DNA from: JAJRZX01 sp964407495
GTDB lineage: Bacteria; Desulfobacterota; GWC2-55-46; JADFVP01
Reading direction: 5' to 3'
Assembly: GCA_964407495.1 (NCBI GenBank)
Contig: CAYOVP010000017.1
Location: forward strand, 1-36,392
Length of the DNA: 36,392 nt
A program made the position numbers and the translations under genes. How positions within the stretch are numbered: the first letter of the stretch is position 1; every line of letters begins with the position of its first letter. Positions 7,960 through 15,703 of this stretch are shown here, piece by piece. Under the pieces are notes generated by a model. The model did not search any database. It had not been told where the DNA came from and was given only the letters and a program-made list of their open reading frames with translations.

Positions 7960-7992
7960 AAGACCTCAGTGAGAGTAAAAAAAGAAAAAACC

Positions 7993-8038
7993 CTTACTTT
8001 CTTTTAGAAAAAAGAAAGTAAGACAAAGAAAACCAGTA
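7993..8038 (+). repeat. Dispersed hairpin repeat, copy D
   Basis: A perfect 13-bp stem, CTTACTTTCTTTT (7993-8005)/AAAAGAAAGTAAG (8010-8022) with loop AGAA, is followed by the linker ACAAAGAAAACCAGTA. The GC hairpin is absent here but follows copy D' about 120 bases on. Confidence 0.82.
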
Positions 8039-8115
8039 TGTATGGTGAAGCAATACCCTCAACGACCGGCACCATCAACACCCCATGCCGCAACAGAACG
8101 CCCGCCAACCAGAAA

Positions 8116-8179
8116 ACTTCCTTCTCGAAAAAAGAAAGTAAGACAAGGAAAACCAGTATCAGCGGCTTTCAGCCGCTGA
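8116..8179 (+). repeat. Dispersed hairpin repeat, copy D' (decayed left arm)
   Basis: The left arm ACTTCCTTCT (8116-8125) pairs with AAAAGAAAGT (8130-8139) with two mismatches. Then come the linker GACAAGGAAAACCAGTA and a perfect GC hairpin TCAGCGGCT (8159-8167)/AGCCGCTGA (8171-8179). Read on the minus strand from gmhA, this is a GC hairpin followed by a T-rich stretch, so it could terminate gmhA transcription. Confidence 0.75.
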
Positions 8180-8258
8180 AAAAATGCCAAACACAAATAG
8201 GATGGATGAGGCAAAACCCGTGAGACAGCCCCCTGCCTACACCCAGCCCCCTGCCCCC

Positions 8259-8840
8259 TCAGACGTTCTTGAAGAGCATGCAGTCTATGACCTCGCAGAG
8301 AATGTGACAGACCGTGATATGTACCTCCTGTATACGGCACGTCCTCGTCGCGTCAACATTGAGGAGGATATCTGCCCTGCTGGCAAGGTCTCCACCGCCC
8401 TTTCCAGTAAGCGCTATGACCTTGATACCCATGGACCTTGCCGCGTCAACGGCCTTTGTTATATTCGCCGAGGCACCGCTCGTGGATATGGCGAGAAAAA
8501 CATCCCTCTCACGGCCGAGTGCGCGTATCTGCTTGGAAAAAATCTCGTCAAAGGTGTAATCGTTGCCAATACTCGTTATGTTGGATGTGTCCGTGGTAAT
8601 TGCAAGGGCTGGTAGCGGCGGCCTCTCGATCTCGAAACGGTTCACCAGTTCGGCGGCCAGGTGTTGAGCGTCTGCCGCAGAGCCGCCGTTACCTGCGGTT
8701 ATGAGTTTGCCTCCGGCCTTGAAAGAGCCTACTACCTCCTTTGCGGCCTCCTCGATGAGGGCCATGTTCGAGGCTGTAAAAAAATCCTTCTTGGCGCGGA
8801 TACTCTCCTCGAAGGACCTGGATATGAGATTACTTTCCAT
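8259..8840 (-). CDS. gmhA: D-sedoheptulose-7-phosphate isomerase GmhA
   Basis: GmhA converts sedoheptulose 7-phosphate to D-glycero-D-manno-heptose 7-phosphate, the first step toward the heptose of the LPS core. The 193-residue protein is a single SIS domain: GNGGSAADAQHLAAELVNRF at 51-70, including the catalytic Glu64 region, STSGAS for phosphate binding, and the C-terminal EVHITVCHILCE helix with the catalytic histidine. The ATG at 8840 has no strong ribosome binding site. The closely related DiaA (a DnaA-binding protein) is an alternative, but the conserved GmhA residues favour the isomerase. It lies downstream of the GT-C/TPR gene. Confidence 0.9.
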   Translation of the reverse strand: MESNLISRSFEESIRAKKDFFTASNMALIEEAAKEVVGSFKAGGKLITAGNGGSAADAQHLAAELVNRFEIERPPLPALAITTDTSNITSIGNDYTFDEIFSKQIRALGRERDVFLAISTSGASANITKAVDAARSMGIKVIALTGKGGGDLASRADILLNVDATRTCRIQEVHITVCHILCEVIDCMLFKNV

Positions 8841-8940
8841 GTTTTTAGTTTTCAGAGGATTGTCTACTGCCGGATAGCCACGATGTGGGCCGGCATGAGC
8901 CGGTTCAAGGAGTTGATATTAACCAGTACACCTGTTATTG

Positions 8941-10797
8941 TCAAGGTTTTTTGAGGGGTTTTGCGCCCCTAGCGCCTGTCCTCACCATCCTCTCCAAGGT
9001 AGCAAGATTGCGCCTCACCACCGGGTCTGCGGGCATGACCTTCAGGGCCCTCTGGTATGCGTCATAGGCCGCATCATACTGACCGAGACGGACGAAACAG
9101 TTTCCCATGTTAAGGAGGGTGTCCCTCCTGTCACTACGGCGTCTGAAGGTGCGGAGCGCCGAGGCATAGTAATATAGGGCCTTCTCGTACTCACCCCTGG
9201 CCTGGTAAATGTAGGCTATCTGGTAGTTTGCCGTGGCATTGGCAGGGTCAAAGGCAAGGACCTTCTCATAGGCCGCAAGGGCCTCATCAATCCTTCCAAG
9301 GGAGAGTTCCGCGTTGCCGAGCCTCAGAAGTGCCTGGCGTAGAGTCTGCTTGTCATGCACATACTTTGTCTCCATAAGGCGGATGGCCTCCCTGTACCGG
9401 CTTGCTGCCTCGTAGTACCTGCCCCTGGCCTGCTCTGCAACCCCTATCTGGTACTGGGCATAGTAATTTTCGGAAGAGCCTTGGAGCGCGGCCTTCGCAA
9501 GACTCATGTTGTCGTGCCAGTACTGCGTACGGCCAGCGCTCGAAAAGGCGCAGAGAATGATGAGGACCCATGTGAAGCCCAGGGCTGCCGCCACGGAAAG
9601 AGGCCCCCGAAGACCGAGCCACCTTGTAACAAACCACCTTGCCCCAATGACGAGGATCAGGGCATACCCGGCTGTAGAAAGGTACACATAGCGCGGGGCA
9701 AAATCAAAGCGGGTTATTACGGGAGTATAGAGAGCCGGAAGAACGGGAAGTACCATGACCGTGATGGCAAGGAGTACCACGGGAGAGGCCTTCCTGAAGA
9801 GGAGGACAATGACAATGGCGGCAAAGACCACTGTGACCAGGAACGAGACAAGGGCCGCGGGCTCCAGAGGAGAGCCAAGGGGAGTAAAGACCTGAAAGGG
9901 GTAGGAGTGTATGGGCCAGAAAAGAAAGACCATGGCCTTGTAAAAGCCGGCAAAGGCATTCAAGACGAGGCCGCCCCTGCCGAGATATGCATTGATATTT
10001 GACGAGGGCATAAGGCCGCCCAGGGCGTTTACCCTCAAGGCCATGTACACCACAAAGGCCGCTCCATACCCTGCGTATAGGGCAAGGGCCTTTTTCCTCA
10101 AGGCCCTCCGGGCTAAGAAATCGAAGACAAGGACAAGGACGGGCAGGACCACTGCCGTCTCCTTGAAGAGGAGGCCGGTAAGGAAGAGAAGGGGGCCGGC
10201 TACGAGGAGGATGGAGGTCCTGCGGTGCCCTGTGCCTGCACCCTGCGCCTCCTCGGCCCCGCGCGCCCTCAGATGGAGATAAAAGGCAAGGAGTACGCAG
10301 AAGGTATAGGCAACCTCAGGGAGGGCCGAAATCCAAGATACAGGCTCACTGGCCGAAGGGTGTGAGACAAAGAGCGCCCCTGCCGTAAAGGCACAAAGCC
10401 AGTCTGCCCCCCTGCCCCTCTCCCCTCTGGTGCCGAAGAAACGGAGAAGCGCACCGCAAACAAGAAAGACAAGGACACTGTTGATGCCATGAAGGAGAAT
10501 GTTTACTGCGTGCCAGGAGGCCGGATGGAGACCGAATAGCGCGTACTCCGCTGTAAAGGCAACGTACATGAGCGGCCTGTACGTTGCCTGCTGAAACCTG
10601 TAATCAGTAAAGCCTGAGAGCGAGTGAGTGAATATGCCTGCAAGGTGTGAGGGGTCTTTTATCCAGGGATTATCGAGTATCTGGAAACCATCGTCAGAGA
10701 CAAAGTTGCCCCAAAGGGCGTTGTAATATACCATAAGGGCGAGGCCCAGCAGTACAGCCGCGCCAGTAAACACATATATGAGCCTCTTGTTCTTCAC
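8941..10797 (-). CDS. GT-C-type integral membrane glycosyltransferase with C-terminal TPR repeats
   Basis: This 618-residue membrane protein has a first transmembrane helix at about 5-24, then a periplasmic loop SDDGFQILDNPWIKD with adjacent aspartates as in GT-C lipid-linked-sugar transferases. Around ten more hydrophobic helices run to about residue 430, followed by three to four TPR units (about 445-600; for example IDEALAAYEKVLAFDPANA and YDAAYDAYQRALKVMPADP). The architecture matches the TMTC/DUF1736-like group, proposed to transfer a sugar from a polyprenyl carrier to proteins. Substrate and acceptor are unknown. It begins with GTG at 10797, only three bases after the aminopeptidase stop, so the two are probably co-transcribed. 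Confidence 0.8.
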   Translation of the reverse strand: MKNKRLIYVFTGAAVLLGLALMVYYNALWGNFVSDDGFQILDNPWIKDPSHLAGIFTHSLSGFTDYRFQQATYRPLMYVAFTAEYALFGLHPASWHAVNILLHGINSVLVFLVCGALLRFFGTRGERGRGADWLCAFTAGALFVSHPSASEPVSWISALPEVAYTFCVLLAFYLHLRARGAEEAQGAGTGHRRTSILLVAGPLLFLTGLLFKETAVVLPVLVLVFDFLARRALRKKALALYAGYGAAFVVYMALRVNALGGLMPSSNINAYLGRGGLVLNAFAGFYKAMVFLFWPIHSYPFQVFTPLGSPLEPAALVSFLVTVVFAAIVIVLLFRKASPVVLLAITVMVLPVLPALYTPVITRFDFAPRYVYLSTAGYALILVIGARWFVTRWLGLRGPLSVAAALGFTWVLIILCAFSSAGRTQYWHDNMSLAKAALQGSSENYYAQYQIGVAEQARGRYYEAASRYREAIRLMETKYVHDKQTLRQALLRLGNAELSLGRIDEALAAYEKVLAFDPANATANYQIAYIYQARGEYEKALYYYASALRTFRRRSDRRDTLLNMGNCFVRLGQYDAAYDAYQRALKVMPADPVVRRNLATLERMVRTGARGAKPLKKP

Positions 10798-10800
10798 ACC

Positions 10801-11871
10801 TTAGAGAAGAAACTTTCCGTTTTTCTGTATGACCTTTCCATCGAGCGAGAGCGAACCTCCCCGGCGAAGGTCTTTTATCATATCCCAGTGTATGGCCGAC
10901 TTGTTCTTTCCTCCGGCCTCTTCATAAGACCTTCCCACGGCAAGGTGCACGGTGCCGCCTATCTTCTCGTCAAAGAGTATGTCCTTGGAGAACTTCTTTA
11001 TGCCGTAATTCACGCCTATGCCGAGTTCGCCAAGGTAACGCGCCCCGCGGTCAGTATCCAGCATGGCTATGAGAAACTCCTCGTTCTTCTCGGCGCTGGC
11101 ATCGACGACCTTGCCTGCCTTGAACCTCAGCCTTATGCCCGTTACCTCCCTGCCCTGGTATATGGCGGGCATCTCGTAGTAGATATGCCCCTCGGCGGTT
11201 TTTTCAAGGGGGCTCATGAAGACCTCGCCGTCGGGCATGTTGCACGTGCCGAAGCAGGGTATGGACTCGCGGCCCTTTATGCCTATGGTAAGGTCCGTGT
11301 CCTTGCCCTGTATGCGCACCACCTCGGCCTTGTCAAGGGCGCGCTTGAGTTTCATCTCTTCCTTCTTCACCTTGTTCCAGTCGATGTTCGTGGCCTTGTA
11401 GAGGAAATTCTCATACTCCTCGAGGCTCATGTCCGCCTCCTGTGCAAGGGCGTTCGTGGGGTAGTTGCAGAGGACCCAGCGTTTCTTGTTGACGATGATA
11501 TCGCTTATGGGGCTCATGACCTTACTGCGCATGGCTATGCGCGAGGGGTCTATGTTGGAGAGTGCCTTCTTGTTCACCGAGGCGCGGATATTGACCACGC
11601 AGTCGATGTTCTTCGCCCGGTAGGCGGCTATCCTGGGAAAGGTCTTGAGTTGCTCGTCTGTTGCAAGTTTATAGTATATCTCCGCCGCCTCCTCGAAGGC
11701 GATGTTCAGCATGGGCTCTGCGCCCTTTTTCATCACCTCTCTGTAGACCTCCAGCACAAGGGGCTTGGCGAGTTCGCTCGACGAGGTAATAAGAACCTTC
11801 TCACCCTTCTTCACGCCAAGCGAATGATTGATGAGTATGGAAGCGAGTTTCTTTACGCGTGGGTCTGTCAT
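10801..11871 (-). CDS. M29-family leucyl/thermophilic aminopeptidase
   Basis: Family M29 enzymes are cytoplasmic di-metal aminopeptidases that trim N-terminal residues from peptides. The 356-residue protein shows the family landmarks: NMPDGEVFMSPLE near 215-227 (metal-binding glutamate), ELGIGVN near 283-289, and the C-terminal AIHWDMIKDLR near 323-333 with the metal-ligand His and Asp. It is a little shorter than the typical 370-410 residues but has both ends. The ATG at 11871 has GAGGAG six bases upstream. The GT-C/TPR gene follows after three bases. Confidence 0.9.
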   Translation of the reverse strand: MTDPRVKKLASILINHSLGVKKGEKVLITSSSELAKPLVLEVYREVMKKGAEPMLNIAFEEAAEIYYKLATDEQLKTFPRIAAYRAKNIDCVVNIRASVNKKALSNIDPSRIAMRSKVMSPISDIIVNKKRWVLCNYPTNALAQEADMSLEEYENFLYKATNIDWNKVKKEEMKLKRALDKAEVVRIQGKDTDLTIGIKGRESIPCFGTCNMPDGEVFMSPLEKTAEGHIYYEMPAIYQGREVTGIRLRFKAGKVVDASAEKNEEFLIAMLDTDRGARYLGELGIGVNYGIKKFSKDILFDEKIGGTVHLAVGRSYEEAGGKNKSAIHWDMIKDLRRGGSLSLDGKVIQKNGKFLL

Positions 11872-11924
11872 GGTCTCTCCTCAATGGTTTGGTAATAAAA
11901 AAATCAGGAAAAGGAACTTTACAG

Positions 11925-11968
11925 TTTTCTTTTGGAAAAAAGAAAGCGGGGCAAAGAAAATCAATATC
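11925..11968 (+). repeat. Dispersed hairpin repeat, copy E
   Basis: The A/T hairpin TTTTCTTTT (11925-11933)/AAAAGAAAG (11938-11946) has one T-G pair at its base. It is followed by CGGGGCAAAGAAAATCAATA. The linker overlaps the stop codon and last codon of the radical SAM gene (minus strand, ending at 11961). There is no GC hairpin. Confidence 0.72.
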
Positions 11969-12875
11969 CAAGGGCCATCTTCTCGGCCATGCCACGTCTT
12001 ATACGCTCAAGTATCATGAACTTGTCGACCCCCCACTGAGGGGCCACGAGAAAGGCCTCCGGCGTATCGGCAAGCAGCCTGTGCACCACTACATCGCGGG
12101 GCAAGGCCCCGAGGCATCTTATCACGAGCCAAGTATACTCTTCAAGGCCGAGGGTCTGGACACCGCCCATTTTATAGAGGTCATGAAGGAGTGTGCCTCG
12201 CATTACCTGTAGTTGGTGAAACTTTATGCCCCATATGCCCTGCGCGCGGAGAAACTCCATGGTGCGGAGCATGTCCGCTTCGGTCTCACCGGGCAGGCCC
12301 AGTATCACGTGGGCGCAGACATCTATGCCACGGGCGCGGCAGGCCCTCATGGCAGCTTCGAAGTCCGCGACACTGTGCCCGCGGTTCATTCGCCTGAGCG
12401 TAGCGTCCTTTGCACTCTGAAGCCCGAGTTCTATCCAGAGGTCCTTGTATCTACCGAGCCTCTCAAGGAGGTCCATAACAGGCCCGCCCAGGCAATCGGG
12501 CCTTGTTGAGACGGCAAGCCCAACGACGTCTTCGTGGGCAATGGCGGCTGTGTAAATCTTCTCAAGAAAGTCTACGGACGCGTAGGTGCTTGTGTTGGAC
12601 TGAAAATAGGCGATGAATTTTCTCGCGCCATGGCGCTCTCTCATGCGGGCCATGCCGACCTCGAGTTGACCGCGGATGTCCGTGGTTCCTACAGGGTCTT
12701 TTGGCTTGAGGGAATGAGGGTTACAGTACAGACACCCTCCGCGCCCCCTGGCACCGTCGCGGTTGGGACAGGTGAAGCCCCCATCGAGGGCCACCTTGTA
12801 GACCTTCTCGCCATAACGCCCCTTGAGGTAAGAAGAGAGGGTAAGGAAGGGAGGGGTATGCGAATCTTCTTTCAC
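11961..12875 (-). CDS. YhcC-type (TIGR01212) radical SAM protein
   Basis: This 304-residue radical SAM protein has the [4Fe-4S]-binding cysteines in the arrangement of the TIGR01212/YhcC family: Cys36, Cys48 and Cys51 (CPNRDG at 36-41, GGCLYC at 46-51). Other family segments are FIAYFQSNTSTYA, GLAVSTRPDCL, LWIELGLQSA and GIKFHQLQVMRGT. The biological substrate of the family is not settled to my knowledge. It starts with GTG at 12875, preceded by AAGGA at short spacing. Its last codon and stop (TGA, 11961-11963) lie in the linker of hairpin repeat E. It is divergent from the methyltransferase gene. Confidence 0.9.
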   Translation of the reverse strand: MKEDSHTPPFLTLSSYLKGRYGEKVYKVALDGGFTCPNRDGARGRGGCLYCNPHSLKPKDPVGTTDIRGQLEVGMARMRERHGARKFIAYFQSNTSTYASVDFLEKIYTAAIAHEDVVGLAVSTRPDCLGGPVMDLLERLGRYKDLWIELGLQSAKDATLRRMNRGHSVADFEAAMRACRARGIDVCAHVILGLPGETEADMLRTMEFLRAQGIWGIKFHQLQVMRGTLLHDLYKMGGVQTLGLEEYTWLVIRCLGALPRDVVVHRLLADTPEAFLVAPQWGVDKFMILERIRRGMAEKMALGY

Positions 12876-12996
12876 TGATCCTTATCTGCCTTCTTTCTCT
12901 TTTACTTACTGAAAAGAATGGGTTTTCTTAGGGGGTGAGAATAACATAAAAGCGAAGATGACGCCACGGCCAAGGCCGTTACAGCCTTAAAAGATG

Positions 12997-13026
12997 TTGC
13001 CAAGAATAGGTAAATGGGGATAGAAT
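12997..13026 (+). promoter_or_regulatory. Predicted sigma70-type promoter of the restriction-modification genes
   Basis: TTGCCA (12997-13002), an 18-base spacer, then TAGAAT (13021-13026). The methyltransferase ATG follows 22 bases later, with GGAG at 13036-13039 as ribosome binding site. A small inverted repeat, ACGGCC/GGCCGT at 12966-12979, lies just upstream and could bind a regulator. Confidence 0.5.
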
Positions 13027-13048
13027 GGGTTATACGGAGTGAGAGTCC

Positions 13049-14029
13049 ATGAAGCAAAATGTGATTAAAAAAGGGCCCCCTGGGTTGAGGTTGAGTTGCG
13101 AACTGTCACACCCCAAAACAGATGTCCCGCGCATAGCCAAGGACAGAACCCTCATGCAGGAGGTCGAGTCTGCCCTTCAGGAAGTACCTACATCGCACGA
13201 ACTCTATCAGGCAGACGCCCGCGACCTATCGTTCATTGCCGACGAGTCTGTTCATCTTGTCCTCACATCACCCCCTTACTGGACACTTAAAAAATACCGT
13301 GACCACGCCGACCAACTCGGCGATATTGCGGACTATGACGCTTTTATAAGGGAACTGGACCGAGTTTGGAGGCACTGTTACCGTATGCTCGTTCCCGGCG
13401 GCAGGCTTGTCTGTGTGGTAGGTGATGTCTGTCTATCGCGCCGCAGAAACAGGGGGCGGCACACAGTGGTACCTCTCCATGCCTCCATACAGGAGAGTTG
13501 CAGAAAAATAGGGTTTGACAACCTCTCTCCCATCATCTGGCACAAGATCGCCAATGCCGTCTTCGAGGCCTCTGGCAATGGAGGCGGCTTTCTTGGCAAG
13601 CCCTATGAACCCAACGCCGTTATAAAGAATGACATTGAGTACATACTCATGGAACGTAAGCCTGGCGGTTACCGTAAACCCTCCCTGAGCGCTCGAATGC
13701 TCTCCATAATATCCGAGGAGAACCACAGACAGTGGTTCCAGTCCATCTGGACCGGTCTTACAGGGGCATCCACGCGTCTGCACCCCGCGCCCTTTCCCGA
13801 GGAACTTGCCGAGCGTATTATAAGGATGTTCAGTTTCGCCGGGGACACAGTGCTTGACCCTTTCATGGGCACGGGCACAACAACCGTTGCCGCCGCCAGA
13901 TGGGGCAGAAATAGTATTGGTGTGGAACTGGAACCCCAGTATTTTGAGTTGGCACAGCGGCGTATCCAGAAGTCTCTTGACTCTCTTTTTTCCAGGGCTG
14001 AAATCAAGACAAGGGTGTTGAATAAATAA
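13049..14029 (+). CDS. DNA methyltransferase, TSPPYW type (N6/N4 family), of a type II system
   Basis: This 326-residue S-adenosylmethionine-dependent methyltransferase has the catalytic motif TSPPYW at 73-78 near the N terminus and the SAM-binding motif VLDPFMGTGTT at 268-278 near the C terminus. This is the beta-class order of PF01555. TSPPYW is most often seen in N4-cytosine enzymes, but N6-adenine activity cannot be excluded. The restriction enzyme gene starts two bases after its stop, so the pair is one operon. Its job is to protect host DNA at the site cut by the partner, inferred to be CTCGAG. The pair sits as a plus-strand island in a minus-strand tract. Confidence 0.88.
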   Translation: MKQNVIKKGPPGLRLSCELSHPKTDVPRIAKDRTLMQEVESALQEVPTSHELYQADARDLSFIADESVHLVLTSPPYWTLKKYRDHADQLGDIADYDAFIRELDRVWRHCYRMLVPGGRLVCVVGDVCLSRRRNRGRHTVVPLHASIQESCRKIGFDNLSPIIWHKIANAVFEASGNGGGFLGKPYEPNAVIKNDIEYILMERKPGGYRKPSLSARMLSIISEENHRQWFQSIWTGLTGASTRLHPAPFPEELAERIIRMFSFAGDTVLDPFMGTGTTTVAAARWGRNSIGVELEPQYFELAQRRIQKSLDSLFSRAEIKTRVLNK

Positions 14030-14031
14030 CG

Positions 14032-14760
14032 ATGTTGGACTATAGGGAAAAAGTGGGGGAGGCGGTAGAGCGATTCTGGCGTACACGCCTTGCGCAGGAC
14101 AGGAACCAGGGCACGGCAAGTGGCAAAAAAGATACCGGGAACAGGAAGGCCGTAACTGGCGGGGCCCAACTCGATGGTTTCATTGATCTTCTCGCCTTAG
14201 TCCTTGAAGACGCCGGACTACCGTCACATTCCATTTTTAAGAAGAAGACCGTTTTACCCGGCTTTTTCCGGCCTACAAAGGACTGGGACCTTGTAGTGGT
14301 GGTAGAGGGTGAACTCATTGCAAGCATTGAGTTCAAGTCCCATGTAGGGCCGTCTTTTGGCAACAACTTCAACAACCGTGTTGAAGAGGCACTTGGGAGC
14401 GCAACCGATGTGCTTACCGCATACAGGGAGGGCGCGTTCAGACCATCTCAAAAACCCTGGCTGGGGTGGCTGATGCTCCTTGAGGATTCACCGAGGTCAA
14501 GGACTTCCGTAAGGGTATCGGAGCCTCACTTCGAGGTCTTTAAAGATTTCAAGGATGCCTCTTACGCCAGGCGGTACGAATTTTTCTGTCAACGCCTTGT
14601 AAGGGAACGTCTCTATGACGCAGCGTGTCTGCTCTTATCTGACCGCGAAGGAGGCATTAATGGCGCCTACTCGGAGCCAAACGAAGAGGTAAACTTCAGT
14701 AGATTTGCAACTTCCCTGCACGCCCATGCCGCGGCATTTACGAGGATGAGAAAAGGCTGA
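14032..14760 (+). CDS. PaeR7I/XhoI-family type II restriction endonuclease (predicted CTCGAG)
   Basis: This 242-residue protein closely resembles the PaeR7I/XhoI family over its whole length: DYREKVGEAV at the start, AVTGGAQLDGF at 40-50, LPGFFRPTKDWDL at 75-87, IEFKSHVGPSFGNNFNNR at 99-116, EEALGSATD, YREGAF, and ASYARRYEFFCQRLV further on. The PD-(D/E)xK metal site is Asp86 with Glu100 and Lys102. Family members cut CTCGAG; the specificity here is inferred from similarity. It is intact, tightly coupled to the upstream methyltransferase, and ends about 50 bases before hairpin repeat F. Confidence 0.92.
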   Translation: MLDYREKVGEAVERFWRTRLAQDRNQGTASGKKDTGNRKAVTGGAQLDGFIDLLALVLEDAGLPSHSIFKKKTVLPGFFRPTKDWDLVVVVEGELIASIEFKSHVGPSFGNNFNNRVEEALGSATDVLTAYREGAFRPSQKPWLGWLMLLEDSPRSRTSVRVSEPHFEVFKDFKDASYARRYEFFCQRLVRERLYDAACLLLSDREGGINGAYSEPNEEVNFSRFATSLHAHAAAFTRMRKG

Positions 14761-14809
14761 ATACAAGCCTCTGTCTTTAGTTACGCTTAACCGCACCCCC
14801 CCTCTTTTT

Positions 14810-14875
14810 CCAGCGGCCAAAGGCCGCTGGCACTGGTTTTCTTTGTCAAACTTTCTTTTTTCCAAAAGAAAGTTT
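14810..14875 (-). repeat. Dispersed bipartite hairpin repeat, copy F
   Basis: On the plus strand: GC hairpin CCAGCGGCC (14810-14818)/GGCCGCTGG (14822-14830), linker ACTGGTTTTCTTTGTC, then A/T hairpin AAACTTTCTTTT (14848-14859)/AAAAGAAAGTTT (14864-14875). This is a full 66-base copy in reverse orientation, between the convergent restriction enzyme and ubiG genes. Read from the restriction gene it is a GC hairpin followed by a T-rich stretch, so it may act as a terminator. Confidence 0.85.
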
Positions 14876-14883
14876 TTCAATAT

Positions 14884-14898
14884 GCGGCCAGAGGCCGC
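14884..14898. repeat. Extra GC half-hairpin next to repeat F
   Basis: GCGGCC-AGA-GGCCGC, a perfect 6-bp inverted repeat with the core of the family's GC hairpin, nine bases beyond copy F. It is probably a remnant of a second copy. Confidence 0.55.
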
Positions 14899-14972
14899 TT
14901 CTTTCTCTTATGTCCCTTTCCTTTGGTGGACGAAGCCCACCCGCCTCCCCTCTTTTTCTCTCTTCTTTATTC

Positions 14973-15659
14973 TTACCTCTTCACCCCATAGCCGAGGTAG
15001 TTTATGGAGAGGTCGTCGGAGATGCGAAAATCTATGCAGGGCGGCTTGAGGCTCATGCCCTTTAGTTCCTTTACTTCCACGCCAAGGTTGTCGAGTATCT
15101 CCACAAGTGTAGAGGGCCTTATGAACTTGTTATAGTCGTGCGCGCCGCGGGGGATGATGCGGAGGATGTTCTCTGCCGCGTAGATGGCGAAGAGGCGGGC
15201 CTTGAGGGTCTTATTGATGGTGCTGAAGAAAAAGAAGCCCTCTTTTTCAAGAAGACTCGTGGCTGTAGTCAAGAACGCACCGAGGTCTTCTACGTGTTCG
15301 AGCACCTCGGAGCAGGTTATGACATGGAACTTTCCGGGTTTTTCTGCAGCAAGGTCTTCGATGGACAGGACGCGGTAATCTACGTCGAGGCCGCCGGCCT
15401 CTGCGTGTCTCTTTGCCGCCCCAATGGAGCGCTCCGAGAGGTCTATGCCCGTAACCACGGCCCCGGCCTTCGCGAAACTCTCGGCAAGGAGACCGCCGCC
15501 GCAGCCGATGTCAAGGACGCGTCTACCCGTAACGTCTCCGCATTTACTCATGAAGTACTCGAAGCGAAGGGGATTTATCCTGTGGAGGGTAAAGAGTTTT
15601 CCCTTGGGGTTCCACCACTCGTCGTCAAAGGGCTCGAATTTTTCAGATTCAGTTGTCAT
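14973..15659 (-). CDS. ubiG: UbiG-type O-methyltransferase of quinone biosynthesis
   Basis: UbiG carries out the two O-methylations of ubiquinone synthesis. The 228-residue protein has the UbiG lead segment DEWWNPKGKLFTLHRINPLR (13-32), the SAM-binding VLDIGCGGGLLAE (48-60), the acidic SEVLEHV loop, and the membrane-associating stretch that ends with the HDYNKFI and LGYGVK segments typical of the family. The ATG at 15659 has AGGG upstream. It is the last gene of the ubiC-ubiA-ubiD-ubiG run, 44 bases after ubiD. It could serve ubiquinone or another 4-hydroxybenzoate-derived quinone. Confidence 0.93.
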   Translation of the reverse strand: MTTESEKFEPFDDEWWNPKGKLFTLHRINPLRFEYFMSKCGDVTGRRVLDIGCGGGLLAESFAKAGAVVTGIDLSERSIGAAKRHAEAGGLDVDYRVLSIEDLAAEKPGKFHVITCSEVLEHVEDLGAFLTTATSLLEKEGFFFFSTINKTLKARLFAIYAAENILRIIPRGAHDYNKFIRPSTLVEILDNLGVEVKELKGMSLKPPCIDFRISDDLSINYLGYGVKR

Positions 15660-15703
15660 TTTTTAACCCTGCCTATTTCCACAAAAACCAGGCCCCCTCG
15701 CCC

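Noticed and set aside
10269..10490. Minus-strand 73-residue frame inside the GT-C/TPR gene
   Set aside because: Shadow of the membrane-protein coding sequence in another frame.
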